NCBI GenBank assembly: GCA_963730165.1
Contig: CAVSQS010000005.1
Span: 1 to 64,000, forward strand
DNA from: DASSQJ01 sp963730165
GTDB lineage: Bacteria; Actinomycetota; Actinomycetes; Actinomycetales; Dermatophilaceae
Reading direction: 5' to 3'
DNA length: 64,000 nucleotides
The first letter of the stretch is position 1; the number at the start of each line of letters is the position of its first letter. The notes under the pieces are model-generated. The model made no database searches. It worked only from the letters and a program-made list of their open reading frames with translations, and had not been told where the DNA came from. Made by a program: the position numbers and the translations under genes. Positions 6,864 to 14,316 of this stretch are shown in pieces.

Positions 6864-7937
6864 ATGCGCCGCGTGACTTACAGGACCGACGGGGCCGGTG
6901 GACTCGGGCTCTGGGTGAACGCGGGCTGGGACCGGTCAGGGATCCGCTCGATCGTCGATGCGGTCGACGAGCTGCGTGCCCGAGGCTTCGTGGTCCATGA
7001 GGGTTCCGAGCGGATCCTAAGGCAGCTTGCCGGCGTCCAAGTGGAGATCGCGCCGACCCCTCCTCGTCGGAAGGTCCGGCGAGTCTCGTTCGAGGTTCAC
7101 GACGCTGTACAGGCGATCGATGTGCCTTGGGTGGAGCAGCTCAGCTCCGACCTCGGGGAGGAGCTCGGCCTCGTCGGCTACCTCCCGACCGAAGGCGCGG
7201 GCTTCCTAGCCGCGAGCCCGCACGGGTGGTTGTACGCAGGCCGGGACGCCCGCCGTCTGCAGCTGCTAGGACATACGACGGAACAGGCGTTGTTGCGCCT
7301 GCTGGAGCCGCCACAGACCTGGCCGGTCGTCGAGGCTCGGCCCTACCAGCCGTGGCCACTGGTGTGGGCATCCACACCTGCCTTGCCGGTGCCGGACCCG
7401 GACCGGGCCGCACAGGTCGTCGCCGACCTGCCGGTCGCCACGTTCGACTCTGGGCCGGTGCTCGCCGTGGCCGACCTCGGCGGGTACTGGCGGGTCTACC
7501 GCGCCTTCCGCACGGACTGGCCGCTGCCTCCGCTGGTGCCGTTGCTCGTCGACAAGGCCTCCGGCGCCGTCCACATCGAGTGGCCCATCCGCCGTGAGGG
7601 ACCTTCCGCGCAGGACGCCCGGCAGGCCCTCGAACACCAGGTCGACCAGGCACTGGCCCTGCGGGGCTACCAGCGCACCCCAGTCGGGTGGACCCAGAAG
7701 AAGGACGATCCAAGCGCAAGACGCTTCCGGCTTCTCTCTACATCGGACGGGGCCACCCGCGCCACACTCCGGCTCCACCTCGAGGTCGCCGCCGCGAACC
7801 ACTCAGGAGAACCCGAGCGCATCGACCGCGTCGCCACGCCGTACGGGCTCGCGTTCTTCACCGCCTTCGCCGGCACGGACACCCGTCCAATGGCCACCCT
7901 GATCACCGACACCGTTCTCGAACTCGACAACCGCTGA
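6864..7937 (+). CDS. SUKH-3 immunity-like protein with C-terminal extension
   Basis: A 357-residue protein. The first ~150 residues show the SUKH-3 pattern: WDRSGIRSIVDAVDELRARG, a conserved FEVHDAVQAID strand, LGEELGLVGYLP, and a helper motif around GWLYAGRDARRLQLLG followed by ALLRLL. SUKH domains are immunity proteins against polymorphic toxins, usually encoded after the toxin. The second half is not assigned; residues ~190-250 (PLLVDKASGAVHIEW) resemble a YrhB-type immunity fold, which would make this a double-immunity fusion, but that is inference. No toxin gene is adjacent. ATG 6864 has AGAGGTGA 6 nt upstream. Dispersed repeats lie on both sides. Confidence 0.7.
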   Translation: MRRVTYRTDGAGGLGLWVNAGWDRSGIRSIVDAVDELRARGFVVHEGSERILRQLAGVQVEIAPTPPRRKVRRVSFEVHDAVQAIDVPWVEQLSSDLGEELGLVGYLPTEGAGFLAASPHGWLYAGRDARRLQLLGHTTEQALLRLLEPPQTWPVVEARPYQPWPLVWASTPALPVPDPDRAAQVVADLPVATFDSGPVLAVADLGGYWRVYRAFRTDWPLPPLVPLLVDKASGAVHIEWPIRREGPSAQDARQALEHQVDQALALRGYQRTPVGWTQKKDDPSARRFRLLSTSDGATRATLRLHLEVAAANHSGEPERIDRVATPYGLAFFTAFAGTDTRPMATLITDTVLELDNR

Positions 7938-7962
7938 GCCCTTGGCGGCGGCTCAACCCATG

Positions 7963-7995
7963 CGGTCGACTGGCGGCGGTGTGACTCACCTACGT
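7963..7995 (+). repeat. Dispersed intergenic repeat, copy 4
   Basis: Reads CGGTCGACTGGCGGCGGTGT then GACTCACCTACG. The last 20 bases match copy 6 (13223-13255) with one difference. It lies between the SUKH-3 gene and the next small gene. Confidence 0.75.
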
Positions 7996-8041
7996 CCAGG
8001 ACGCAGTCCTTCACGACATGAGACGTGCCAGAGTGGCGCTC

Positions 8042-8311
8042 ATGGTGACCAGCAGGTCGGAGCGGCGTTCGGCTCGGAGAGGAAGAGCGGTATCCGAGTT
8101 CGGATCCGACGCCGACGCGGTGCTCGACATCCTCGAGCTCGTCGAATTCGCCTGGCACGACTGCTATGGCGAGGTCTCACCCCCTGATCAAGTCATCGAC
8201 GACATCTTCGTCGTGGCGGGGGGAAACACGGCCCGGTTCGCGCGTGCCGCACGACTGGCCGTCGAGGACTACAGAGATCTGCGACTGCGCGCTGACGACA
8301 TGCGGAGCTGA
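8042..8311 (+). CDS. Small acidic protein, unknown
   Basis: An 89-residue protein with a basic N-terminus and an acidic, helix-rich remainder (DADAVLDILELVEFAWHDCY, then GEVSPPDQVIDDIFVVAGGN). I do not recognise a family. The composition and lack of repeats suggest a real globular protein. ATG 8042 is chosen; ATG 8018 in the same frame is possible, and neither has a strong ribosome site. Repeat copies flank it closely on both sides, making it the clearest one-gene interval in the array. Confidence 0.55.
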   Translation: MVTSRSERRSARRGRAVSEFGSDADAVLDILELVEFAWHDCYGEVSPPDQVIDDIFVVAGGNTARFARAARLAVEDYRDLRLRADDMRS

Positions 8312-8322
8312 TCCGCGAGTGC

Positions 8323-8352
8323 GGTCGATAGGCGGCGATAAGGGCTACATCG
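8323..8352 (+). repeat. Dispersed intergenic repeat, copy 5 (divergent)
   Basis: Reads GGTCGATAGGCGGCGATAAG then GGCTACATCG. It starts 12 bp after the stop of the small acidic gene. Confidence 0.5.
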
Positions 8353-8405
8353 CGTAGCAGCACCGCTCGGGTTCAGCGAGTGAGGCGTGGCCTTGGACGT
8401 CGCGG

Positions 8406-9092
8406 CTATGCACTCGCGGCCGTCGCCAGCGCAGCCAGGTCCCCGCCGTCTGCAGTGAAGGCGTCGGGAACCTCGAGGAGCGGGTAGTGGACTGAGCCGT
8501 CGTCGACGAAGCCGATGAGTGTCCCGTTCTCGCTGATGCCGAGCAGGCCCGGTTCGTAGTCGAAGACGGGGCTCTCCTGGACGAAGAAGACGGCGTCGTC
8601 GATCTGCTCGACGTCGGAACGCACCTGCGCCAGGTCGGCGCCCGGCGGCAGCGCGATCCCGACCGTCAGCGTCGGACCGAGGTTGGTGGTCGGGCCATGA
8701 GCGATGACGTCGCTGACCTCGATCGTCAGGTGGTAGGTGTCGATCTGCGAGTTCTCGTCACCGAAGGGGAGGATCGTCCTGTCCTCGCCGTCGCCGGTCA
8801 GCTCCCAGGAGTTGGACACCCCGGGCTCCACCGCAGTGACGTCTCCTCGGACCACGGCGATCGCTGGTGCCGACGGGCCCCCGGCCGCGGTCATCGCGAC
8901 AGCCTGCCCGACGGTGTCGTAGTTGCGCACATAGTCGGCGCTCTCCATACGCGCTCGCAGGGCGTCGAAGGTCTCGCCGTCGCCCTGCTGAGCGCTCCCG
9001 CAGGCGGCTAGACCGACCCCCATGGCGGCTGCCAGGACACACACGATCCCGGCCCGGACAGGCCGCCTCCGGGTTGCCCATTGATCCCTCAT
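8406..9092 (-). CDS. Secreted lipoprotein, unknown
   Basis: A 228-residue lipoprotein. An Arg-rich N-terminus and hydrophobic core end in the lipobox LAAC, then GSAQQGDGETFDAL. The mature part is acidic and beta-rich (DTYHLTIEVSDVI; GPTLTVGIALPPGADLAQVR; AVFFVQESPVFDYEPG), like proteins that bind a ligand at the cell surface, but I see no family motif. ATG 9092 begins just before the signal peptide (MRDQWATRRR); the frame is open to 9152. The gene is monocistronic and oriented against its neighbours. Confidence 0.75.
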   Translation of the reverse strand: MRDQWATRRRPVRAGIVCVLAAAMGVGLAACGSAQQGDGETFDALRARMESADYVRNYDTVGQAVAMTAAGGPSAPAIAVVRGDVTAVEPGVSNSWELTGDGEDRTILPFGDENSQIDTYHLTIEVSDVIAHGPTTNLGPTLTVGIALPPGADLAQVRSDVEQIDDAVFFVQESPVFDYEPGLLGISENGTLIGFVDDGSVHYPLLEVPDAFTADGGDLAALATAASA

Positions 9093-9405
9093 CACACGCC
9101 CCCACAATCGATAGGACCGCTCCACCATGCCATCGGTCGAATGCCTGGCCACGCATTGTCGAGACGCGGCACGACTTCGACGATTATCGCCAGCCGCGTC
9201 ACTGCTGACAGCCAGAACGGCAAGACGCAGGTGGCCCGATAGGCGGCGGTAGGACGCACCTCGCTTTACGGCAACAAACAGTCAGACTTCCCACATTGCC
9301 CAACGGGTCGGGAGGTCGAAGCGGAACTCTGACCTCGACGCCGGATCGGCGTCAGGTCGGCGCGTGCGCTGGCGCGCTCATTGACTACTCACCGATACTC
9401 GCTCA
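9093..9405. other. Intergenic stretch
   Basis: About 310 bp between the divergent lipoprotein gene and the small membrane gene at 9406. It contains one copy of the dispersed repeat (9233-9265). I see no other feature. Confidence 0.6.
9233..9265 (+). repeat. Dispersed intergenic repeat, copy 7
   Basis: Reads GCCCGATAGGCGGCGGTAGG then ACGCACCTCG, matching the consensus core GGCGGCGGWAKGACTCACCT with few changes. Confidence 0.7.
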
Positions 9406-9834
9406 GTGACGCCCGACTACTACCACGAGCAGTTGACGGCGTCTGCCAACGCCTCCGCCGACAGCGGGCCAGGGGGCAGGGACGCAGAGCCGACCGACGG
9501 ACGAGGGTTGGCTGCCGTGCTCCATCTCGCCCTGATGCTTGGCGGTCCGTTGGGGGCAATGCTGAGCCTCGTACTCACGTTCCTCGGGGGTCTTGGCTTA
9601 CGGCCACTGGTCCAAGCCACGGCTCGCGCGGTCGTCCGCTTCGTGCTCCAACTGCTGCTCCTGCTGGTCGGAGGCCTCGCGCTGGTCCTCACCACCGACC
9701 ATGAGAACTGGGGTCTCGCGCTGGTCGTCCCGGCGCTGCTGGCGTGGCTGTGCCTCCCGCCGTGGGCCGCGTGGCGGACATTGCGAACAGGAAGGGTCTT
9801 CCGCTATCCGGTCTGGGATCTACTGCCGCGGTAG
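9406..9834 (+). CDS. Small membrane protein, DUF4870-like
   Basis: A 142-residue protein with three to four hydrophobic segments (AAVLHLALMLGGPLGAMLSL; VVRFVLQLLLLLVGGLALVL; LALVVPALLAWLCLPPWAAW) and the ending GRVFRYPVWDLLPR. The order of segments and the terminal RYP motif recall DUF4870 membrane proteins, where the tail reads GxxYRYP; the match is by eye and moderate. The start is GTG 9406. It lies between one clear and one degenerate repeat copy. Confidence 0.65.
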   Translation: MTPDYYHEQLTASANASADSGPGGRDAEPTDGRGLAAVLHLALMLGGPLGAMLSLVLTFLGGLGLRPLVQATARAVVRFVLQLLLLLVGGLALVLTTDHENWGLALVVPALLAWLCLPPWAAWRTLRTGRVFRYPVWDLLPR

Positions 9835-9876
9835 CCCCGGGCCAGCCGACGACCGAACCCGGCCCGAGGCCAACGC

Positions 9877-9906
9877 GGTCAACAGCCGGCGGGGTGACGT
9901 TGGTGC
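9877..9906 (+). repeat. Possible degenerate copy of the dispersed repeat
   Basis: GGTCAACAGCCGGCGGGGTG then ACGTTGGTGC keeps the spacing of GGTC, GGCGG and GAC but differs at many positions. It lies between two genes as the others do. Confidence 0.3.
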
Positions 9907-9982
9907 GATTCGCTCGCTCGTGCTTCATGCCGGAGAGGTTGGCCGCTCCCCCACAGCAGTCGGTGCGGGGCAGGAACCGCGC

Positions 9983-10435
9983 CTACAACGAGGGTCCCGC
10001 CGAACCCGGCACATGGACGACCGGGGCCGTGACGGCCGCTCGCGCCAGTCGACCGGGCAGGTCCATCCGGAGCCAGCGAGACAGCCGCGTCGGCAGCGTA
10101 CAGACGAGGACGGCGTCGAACTCGGACTCGCCGAGGAGCTCCTGTACCCGGCCCACTGGGTCGTGATCGACGATCTCTCCACGCGCCGTCACCCCGAGCA
10201 GCTTCAACCTGTCGAGCTCGTGCTCGAGGCGGCCTCCGGCCAGCGCATGGGCAATCTGCTCGGCGCTGGGGATGTAGCGGTCGATGGGTGGATAGTCCCA
10301 CTGGGACTCCCCCTCACTGACCGAGATCGGTGCTAGCACGATCATCTCGGCATCACCCTCGGTGTAGGGCGCGAGGGCCTCCTCGAGCTCGGGGCACCCC
10401 AGCGTCTGGTTGGCCACGACCAGGAGCCTCGTCAT
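9983..10435 (-). CDS. Universal stress protein-like (UspA fold)
   Basis: A 150-residue protein with an alternating beta-alpha pattern. It starts MTRLLVVANQTLGCPELEEA, has AEMIVLAPISVSEGES as the second strand region, then a helix pair and FDAVLVCTLPTRLSRWLRMD, ending with a hydrophobic strand APVVHVPG. This is the nucleotide-binding alpha/beta fold of USP-like proteins, similar to actinobacterial stress proteins. The canonical ATP motif G-2x-G-9x-G(S/T) is not clear, so ATP binding is uncertain. It stands alone next to the IS110 element. Confidence 0.7.
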   Translation of the reverse strand: MTRLLVVANQTLGCPELEEALAPYTEGDAEMIVLAPISVSEGESQWDYPPIDRYIPSAEQIAHALAGGRLEHELDRLKLLGVTARGEIVDHDPVGRVQELLGESEFDAVLVCTLPTRLSRWLRMDLPGRLARAAVTAPVVHVPGSAGPSL

Positions 10436-10639
10436 GGTTCCATCATGCTCGCCAAGCGGCGCGAGGAGTAGGCCGCCGTCCGGTCCCAGGAACGGTGCCG
10501 CGCCCCCGCCACGGCCGGGACCGCGGTACTACCTCGACGCGGGGAACCGCGCAGGTCCCCGGTCGTCGGCGCCGTAGTCCCAAGTGGGCGCTGCTGGGCT
10601 GCAGTGGGCGCGCGCTACGCGGCTACTTGACGATTGTCG

Positions 10640-10850
10640 GTAGGGCCGGTGTCTGGCCAGACTCGGTCCAGGTGTTCGGCGGGAAGCTCTCCATGCGGCT
10701 GCCCACCAGGTCGATCGGTGTGGCTCATTTTCGGTTTGCGTTCCCGCCGGGCACCGTGCCGGTGCGTGGCTGAAGAGGGGTCTGCCCAGCTCGTAGTAGC
10801 ACTGCCCGCCCGGCGTCGACCGAACAGTGACGGCGGGAAGGGAGCAGTTC
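10640..10850 (+). ncRNA. Candidate bridge RNA region of the IS110 element
   Basis: IS110-group elements encode a structured RNA in the non-coding end before the transposase that pairs with both target and donor DNA. Here the 5' region is long and contains a perfect palindrome (GTCTGGCCAGAC, 10651-10662) and further hairpin potential (GGCACCGTGCCGGTGC). I cannot define the guide loops by eye; the assignment rests on family knowledge and position. Confidence 0.35.
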
Positions 10851-12062
10851 ATGGCGCGAGTGATCATCGGGGTCGATCCCCACAAGCTGTCGGCGACCAT
10901 CGAGGTCGTCGATGAGCGCGAGACGGTGCTCGCGACCGGCCGCTTCACCACGGACAAGGCCGGCTACGCCGCGATGCGCAAGCGGGTCGCGCCCTTCCCC
11001 GAGCGGGTGTGGGCGGTCGAGGGCAGCAACGGCGCCGGCCGACCCTTGGCGCAGCGGCTCCTGGCCGACGGGGAGCACGTCGTGGATGTCCCGGCCAAGC
11101 TCTCGGCGCGGGCGAGGGCGTTGGACACCGGGCACAACCGCAAGACCGACCCGCACGACGCGCACGCCGTGGCGGTGGTCGCGGCCCGCACCCCGAGCCT
11201 GCGGGTCCTGACCCACGACCCCCAGCTCGAGGCGCTGCGACTGCTGGTCGACCGGCGCGCCGAGCTGACCCGGTCCCGGATCCAGTGCGTCAACCGGGTC
11301 CACCGGCTGCTGTCGGAACTGGTTCCGGGACAGTCGAAGAGGAAGATGAGCACCATCCAGGCCAAGGCCATCCTCGCCACGGTCAAGCCCCGCGACGTGG
11401 CCGGGAAGACCCGACGGCGGCTCGCCGCCGAGCAGATCGCCGAGCTGGTCGTGATCGAGAAGAAGGCCAAGGCCGTCACCAAAGAGCTCAAAGCCATGGT
11501 CGCCGCCACCGGCTCCACCCTGATGACCCTGCCCGGCGTCGGACCGGTCGTCGCCGCCCGGGTCCTGGCCGACACCGGCGACGTCGCCCGCTTCACCGAC
11601 CGGAACCGGTACGCCTCCTGGACCGGCACCGCCCCCATCGAAGCCTCGTCCGGGGAGATCGTCCGGCACCGGCTCTCCCGGGCCGGTAACCGCCGGATGA
11701 ACCACATGATCCACATGGCCGCGGCCTCCCAGCTGCGCCACGACACCGAAGGGCGGGCCTACTACCGGCGCAAGCTCGCCGCCGGGAAGACCAAGGCCGA
11801 AGCCATGCGCTGCCTGAAGCGACGCATCTCCGACGCCCTGTACCGACAGCTCCGAGCCGACGCCAACCACCACCAGGCCGTGGACGTGGACGCGGGCCCG
11901 GGAGGGCACTGCGGGGCGTCACTCATATCCAGCGCGGCCGGCTCGCACCCGCACACCGGCACTTCGGATCAGCCACTCCCGGGACCCGCAGCCACGACCG
12001 TACGCCGCACCACCACGACACGGAAGAGCACGACCTCGAGACCGCTCAAACCAGCCTCTTGA
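10851..12062 (+). CDS. IS110 family transposase
   Basis: A 403-residue DEDD-type transposase. The N-terminal RuvC-like domain has GVDPHK (first Asp), WAVEGSNGAG (Glu) and KTDPHDAHAVA (paired Asp). The C-terminal transposase-20 domain has LMTLPGVGPVVAARVLADTG and the Ser motif EASSGE, followed by LSRAGNRRMNHMIHMAA. These are the two catalytic centres of the family. The C-terminal ~60 residues are low-complexity Ser/Thr/Pro, perhaps read through the element end. ATG 10851 has GGGAG nearby; the catalytic residues look intact, so it may be active. Confidence 0.92.
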   Translation: MARVIIGVDPHKLSATIEVVDERETVLATGRFTTDKAGYAAMRKRVAPFPERVWAVEGSNGAGRPLAQRLLADGEHVVDVPAKLSARARALDTGHNRKTDPHDAHAVAVVAARTPSLRVLTHDPQLEALRLLVDRRAELTRSRIQCVNRVHRLLSELVPGQSKRKMSTIQAKAILATVKPRDVAGKTRRRLAAEQIAELVVIEKKAKAVTKELKAMVAATGSTLMTLPGVGPVVAARVLADTGDVARFTDRNRYASWTGTAPIEASSGEIVRHRLSRAGNRRMNHMIHMAAASQLRHDTEGRAYYRRKLAAGKTKAEAMRCLKRRISDALYRQLRADANHHQAVDVDAGPGGHCGASLISSAAGSHPHTGTSDQPLPGPAATTVRRTTTTRKSTTSRPLKPAS

Positions 12063-12071
12063 CATCAGAGG

Positions 12072-12308
12072 GGTGCCTACTTCTTCTACCTCGCCCGACG
12101 GGTGAGCGGCACGCTCATCCTCGGCATGGTCCTGCACGGGCTGTGGGACTTCGGCATCTTCACCGGCCTGGCCAACGGACGCGACAACCTCTACATCGGG
12201 ACCACCGTGTTCATCGTCGCGGACGTCATCATGCTCATCATCGCGCTCGCGACGATCCGCAAGGTGTTCCCCCGGCGTGAGGCACACGCCGAGGTGGACG
12301 CCGCCTGA
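12072..12308 (+). pseudogene. Truncated CPBP intramembrane protease, C-terminal fragment
   Basis: Read from 12072, the frame encodes AYFFYLARRVSGTLILGMVL, then HGLWDFGIFTG and a final membrane helix (VFIVADVIMLIIALATI) with a charged tail and stop. The HGLWDF motif is the third conserved His motif of CPBP (Abi/CAAX protease-like) proteins. The fragment lacks the EExxxR and FxxxH motifs, and the frame stops at the IS110 right end. The gene was probably disrupted by the insertion, with later loss of the 5' half. Confidence 0.75.
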
Positions 12309-12434
12309 GCCAGCACCACAGCGACAGCGACCAAGGCTTGGGACGGCGGAGGCCGTGGTGTCGTGGGTCAGGACATCGGCACATCATGTGTCAGGTCATC
12401 GGCGACCGTTGGCGGCTTGTGATGCTGCGGGCTG

Positions 12435-12548
12435 TCGGTCGCGCGCCTCATCATCACTGCCCTTGTCGTTGAGAAGCAGACGCTGACCCAGGTGGCTGCC
12501 CGGTTCGGGGGCTCTTCGCCGAGGAGCCACGAATGGGTCATCGAGTAG
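12435..12548 (+). pseudogene. Relic of an IS481-like transposase N-terminus
   Basis: The frame reads SVARLIITALVVEKQTLTQV then AARFGGSSP and ends at a stop at 12546-12548. It resembles the N-terminal helix-turn-helix of IS481-type transposases (SRLVITAVxVE...VAxxYGVS). The upstream stretch 12362-12412 with TCAGGACATCGGC and GTGTCAGGTCATCGGC looks like an element end. No DDE domain follows, so only a fragment remains. Confidence 0.5.
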
Positions 12549-12620
12549 CCCTCCCTGCAGGCGGGGAAAGGGGCTACGTCGATGCGCTGGACTCTCGTCG
12601 AGGGCCCGCGCCGAGGGACG

Positions 12621-12959
12621 TCAGAGGTCCAGCAGCAGCGCGAGGGTCTCTCGGACCTCGCCGAGTACTACAGGGCCGACATTTCCGGTGCGGTGCTGAA
12701 TACGCGTGGTCGCCACAGATCGCACGTGCTGGCACTGCGCCGAGGAACGCTCTGCAAGACGGTTGCCGTGATCAGGGTCGATGACCACTTCGGTACTGCT
12801 GGAACGGATGGTGCGAGTCAGCGGTACCACCTGCACGACGTTCGGTCCACCCGCCAGCACCCGTGCGGCGGTGACGACGACCGCGGGACGATGTAGCCCC
12901 GCCTCGCTCCCGGCCGGAGTGCCGAGGTCGAGCTCGACGACGTCACCCGGCGTCAGCAT
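12621..12959 (-). CDS. mazF: MazF/PemK-type endoribonuclease toxin
   Basis: A 112-residue toxin of the MazF fold: MLTPGDVVELDLG at the start, HRPAVVVTAARVL, then QVVPLTRT, a STEVVID strand, and QCQHVRSVATTRIQ before GEVRETLALLLDL. Arg in the RPAVVV loop and the Thr/Ser in PLTRT are in the usual catalytic places. It likely cleaves RNA at short sites when free of antitoxin. ATG 12959 overlaps the antitoxin end by 17 nt, which implies translational coupling; ATG 12983 is an alternative with eight more residues. Confidence 0.88.
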   Translation of the reverse strand: MLTPGDVVELDLGTPAGSEAGLHRPAVVVTAARVLAGGPNVVQVVPLTRTIRSSSTEVVIDPDHGNRLAERSSAQCQHVRSVATTRIQHRTGNVGPVVLGEVRETLALLLDL

Positions 12960-13140
12960 CGAGCCAGGCCGTCTCATCCTCACTGAGCTCTTCGGACAGG
13001 TCCCGGCCCATGCCGTCTTGGCGCAGCGCCCGCAGCGCGCTGCTCACCACCTCATCGATCGTCTCGTGCCGCTCGGCCGCCAAGCGGGTGACCCGGGCGT
13101 GGGTGGCCCGGCTGATGCGTATCGTCGTCGTCTCGGCCAT
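12943..13140 (-). CDS. mazE: Ribbon-helix-helix antitoxin partner of MazF
   Basis: A 65-residue protein. Residues 1-45 form a ribbon-helix-helix DNA-binding fold (TTTIRISRATHARVTRLAAE, then RHETIDEVVSSALRAL). The acidic C-terminus (LSEELSEDETAWLDAD) should bind the toxin. This pairing of an RHH antitoxin with MazF is common in actinobacteria. It precedes the toxin and overlaps it. An inverted repeat at 13159-13178 in the promoter region is the likely autoregulatory operator. The symbol is by function only; it is not homologous in fold to E. coli MazE. Confidence 0.85.
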   Translation of the reverse strand: MAETTTIRISRATHARVTRLAAERHETIDEVVSSALRALRQDGMGRDLSEELSEDETAWLDADAG

Positions 13141-13158
13141 GCGGCAACGGTAACGCCG

Positions 13159-13178
13159 TGTAGATGATTCCGTCTACA
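13159..13178 (-). promoter_or_regulatory. Likely operator of the toxin-antitoxin operon
   Basis: TGTAGA and TCTACA form an inverted repeat with an 8-bp spacer, 19 bp upstream of the antitoxin start. On the minus strand the right arm overlaps a plausible -10 (TCATCTACA). RHH antitoxins bind such repeats as dimers. Assignment is by position and symmetry. Confidence 0.6.
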
Positions 13179-13222
13179 GGCTGCCCGGCCGGCTGCGATC
13201 CACGGCGCCTACCGAGCCGATG

Positions 13223-13255
13223 CGCCCGGCTCGCGGCGGTATGACTCACCTACGG
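13223..13255 (+). repeat. Dispersed intergenic repeat, copy 6
   Basis: Reads CCCGGCTCGCGGCGGTATGA then CTCACCTACG. It shares GGCGG-T-(A/G)-TGACTCACCTACG with copy 4. It lies between the toxin-antitoxin operon and the small gene at 13347. Confidence 0.75.
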
Positions 13256-13346
13256 CTCGCTTTGGTCTTGGACAGCTCGATTCACCTGGAGGCGGTTGCG
13301 CGATTCCACCCGGTGCAACACTTGTCCTGTGGCTGGGAGCGGCATC

Positions 13347-13640
13347 GTGCGCTCGCCCGGGGGGTGGCAACCGCCGGCGGGTACTCGCCCTGGGTGGAAC
13401 TGGGTACCTCCGGGGCATGGCCTAACGCCACGACTCGACCGGGTCCCGGGCTGGGTCCGGGCCTGGTTCAGAACTCCCTTCGTGGACCGCTTCGCCTACG
13501 TTTGGATGTGGGACAACGGGGGCTGGGACATCATTCCGCACGACGAGAACGGCTCCGGGTCGAGCGGAGCGAAGGAACCGTTGGCCCCCCGCGCCTCGCC
13601 GCCCAGGATCCACCTGAGGGGCCCCCACTGGGGCCACTGA
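13347..13640 (+). CDS. Small Trp-rich protein, unknown
   Basis: A 97-residue frame. The central part (VRAWFRTPFVDRFAYVWMWD, then NGGWDIIP) is Trp/Phe-rich and looks like a real compact domain; the ends are Pro/Gly/Ser-rich. No family recognised. The start is uncertain: GTG 13347 is chosen, TTG 13296 is upstream. A repeat copy lies on each side (13223 and 13661), so this is another one-gene interval. Confidence 0.4.
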   Translation: MRSPGGWQPPAGTRPGWNWVPPGHGLTPRLDRVPGWVRAWFRTPFVDRFAYVWMWDNGGWDIIPHDENGSGSSGAKEPLAPRASPPRIHLRGPHWGH

Positions 13641-13660
13641 ATCTACGTCTCTTGCCTTAA

Positions 13661-13692
13661 GTCGACTCGCGGCGGAAGGACTCAGGTCTGGT
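13661..13692 (+). repeat. Dispersed intergenic repeat, copy 8
   Basis: Reads GTCGACTCGCGGCGGAAGGA then CTCAGGTCTGG. It lies between the small Trp-rich gene and the next gene on the minus strand. Confidence 0.75.
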
Positions 13693-13719
13693 TCGCACGG
13701 ACATGCCGATGCTGCACGG

Positions 13720-14250
13720 CTACGGAGCCCCTGGAAGCAGCAGCTGGAGCTCATCCAGTCGCAATCTGGGAGCGTGCCATGGCGTCAGGTCCATCCGCGT
13801 CCGGATGAGGGCGAGGTCTTGCTCGGCCTCCTCGTAGTCCGTGGCCCCGCCTTGCAATGCGGTCGCTGTCGCGGCGTAGTCATACGCGAGTTGCTCCAGG
13901 CCGAAGTAGCCTGCGGCGCAGCCGAGCGACAGGAACTCGCGCATGTTGCTGCCCACGACGATGTTCGGCCGGTCGAACTGCATCGGAACCGTCATCACGA
14001 TGACAGCGCCAGAGATGCTGTCGGCAGCACTGAAATGGACACCGTCACCGCCAGTGGAAGCGAACGTCAACGCCTCACGTGGCGTGGCGTCATAGGTGAC
14101 CGGCAGCGGCTCATCGGGGGGCTGAAGCAGGAGTCCGGCCCTCTCGAAGACATAGCGCGCGTCCTCGCCGCGGACCCGCGCGACGTCCTGGGCCACGGAC
14201 CACAGTTCGTCCCACGTTGGTTGTAGGGCCGCCCTGAGCTGTTGCACCAC
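13720..14250 (-). CDS. Conserved hypothetical protein, SUKH/SMI1-like feel
   Basis: A 176-residue soluble protein. The central motifs TFASTGGDGVHFSA, VIVMTVPMQF, NIVVGSNMREFLSLGCAAGY and FGLEQLAYDY belong to a family I have seen in actinobacteria without assigned function. The GGDGVHF and REFLxLG elements recall SMI1/KNR4 (SUKH) immunity proteins, where a similar strand reports on a ligand-binding cleft. This is weak evidence. The start is uncertain (GTG 14250, GTG 14247 or TTG 14268). It lies between two clear repeat copies. Confidence 0.7.
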   Translation of the reverse strand: MVQQLRAALQPTWDELWSVAQDVARVRGEDARYVFERAGLLLQPPDEPLPVTYDATPREALTFASTGGDGVHFSAADSISGAVIVMTVPMQFDRPNIVVGSNMREFLSLGCAAGYFGLEQLAYDYAATATALQGGATDYEEAEQDLALIRTRMDLTPWHAPRLRLDELQLLLPGAP

Positions 14251-14316
14251 GAGCGCAGTCTTCCACAAGGGCGGCGCTGAACACTCGACGACACTGTCCT
14301 ACCGCCACACCCGGGT

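Larger units (their letters stand above)
10620..12071 (+). mobile_element. IS110-family insertion sequence
   Basis: One transposase gene preceded by a long non-coding 5' region, as in the IS110 group. The right end is placed at about 12071, because a truncated CPBP protease frame begins at 12072; it follows the stop codon closely and includes a CCTCT...AGAGG hairpin (12054-12070). The left end is an estimate: IS110 elements lack terminal inverted repeats, so I cannot fix it. The other half of the CPBP gene is not found on the left side. The stretch 10436-10619 left of the estimated end shows nothing recognisable. Confidence 0.75.
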
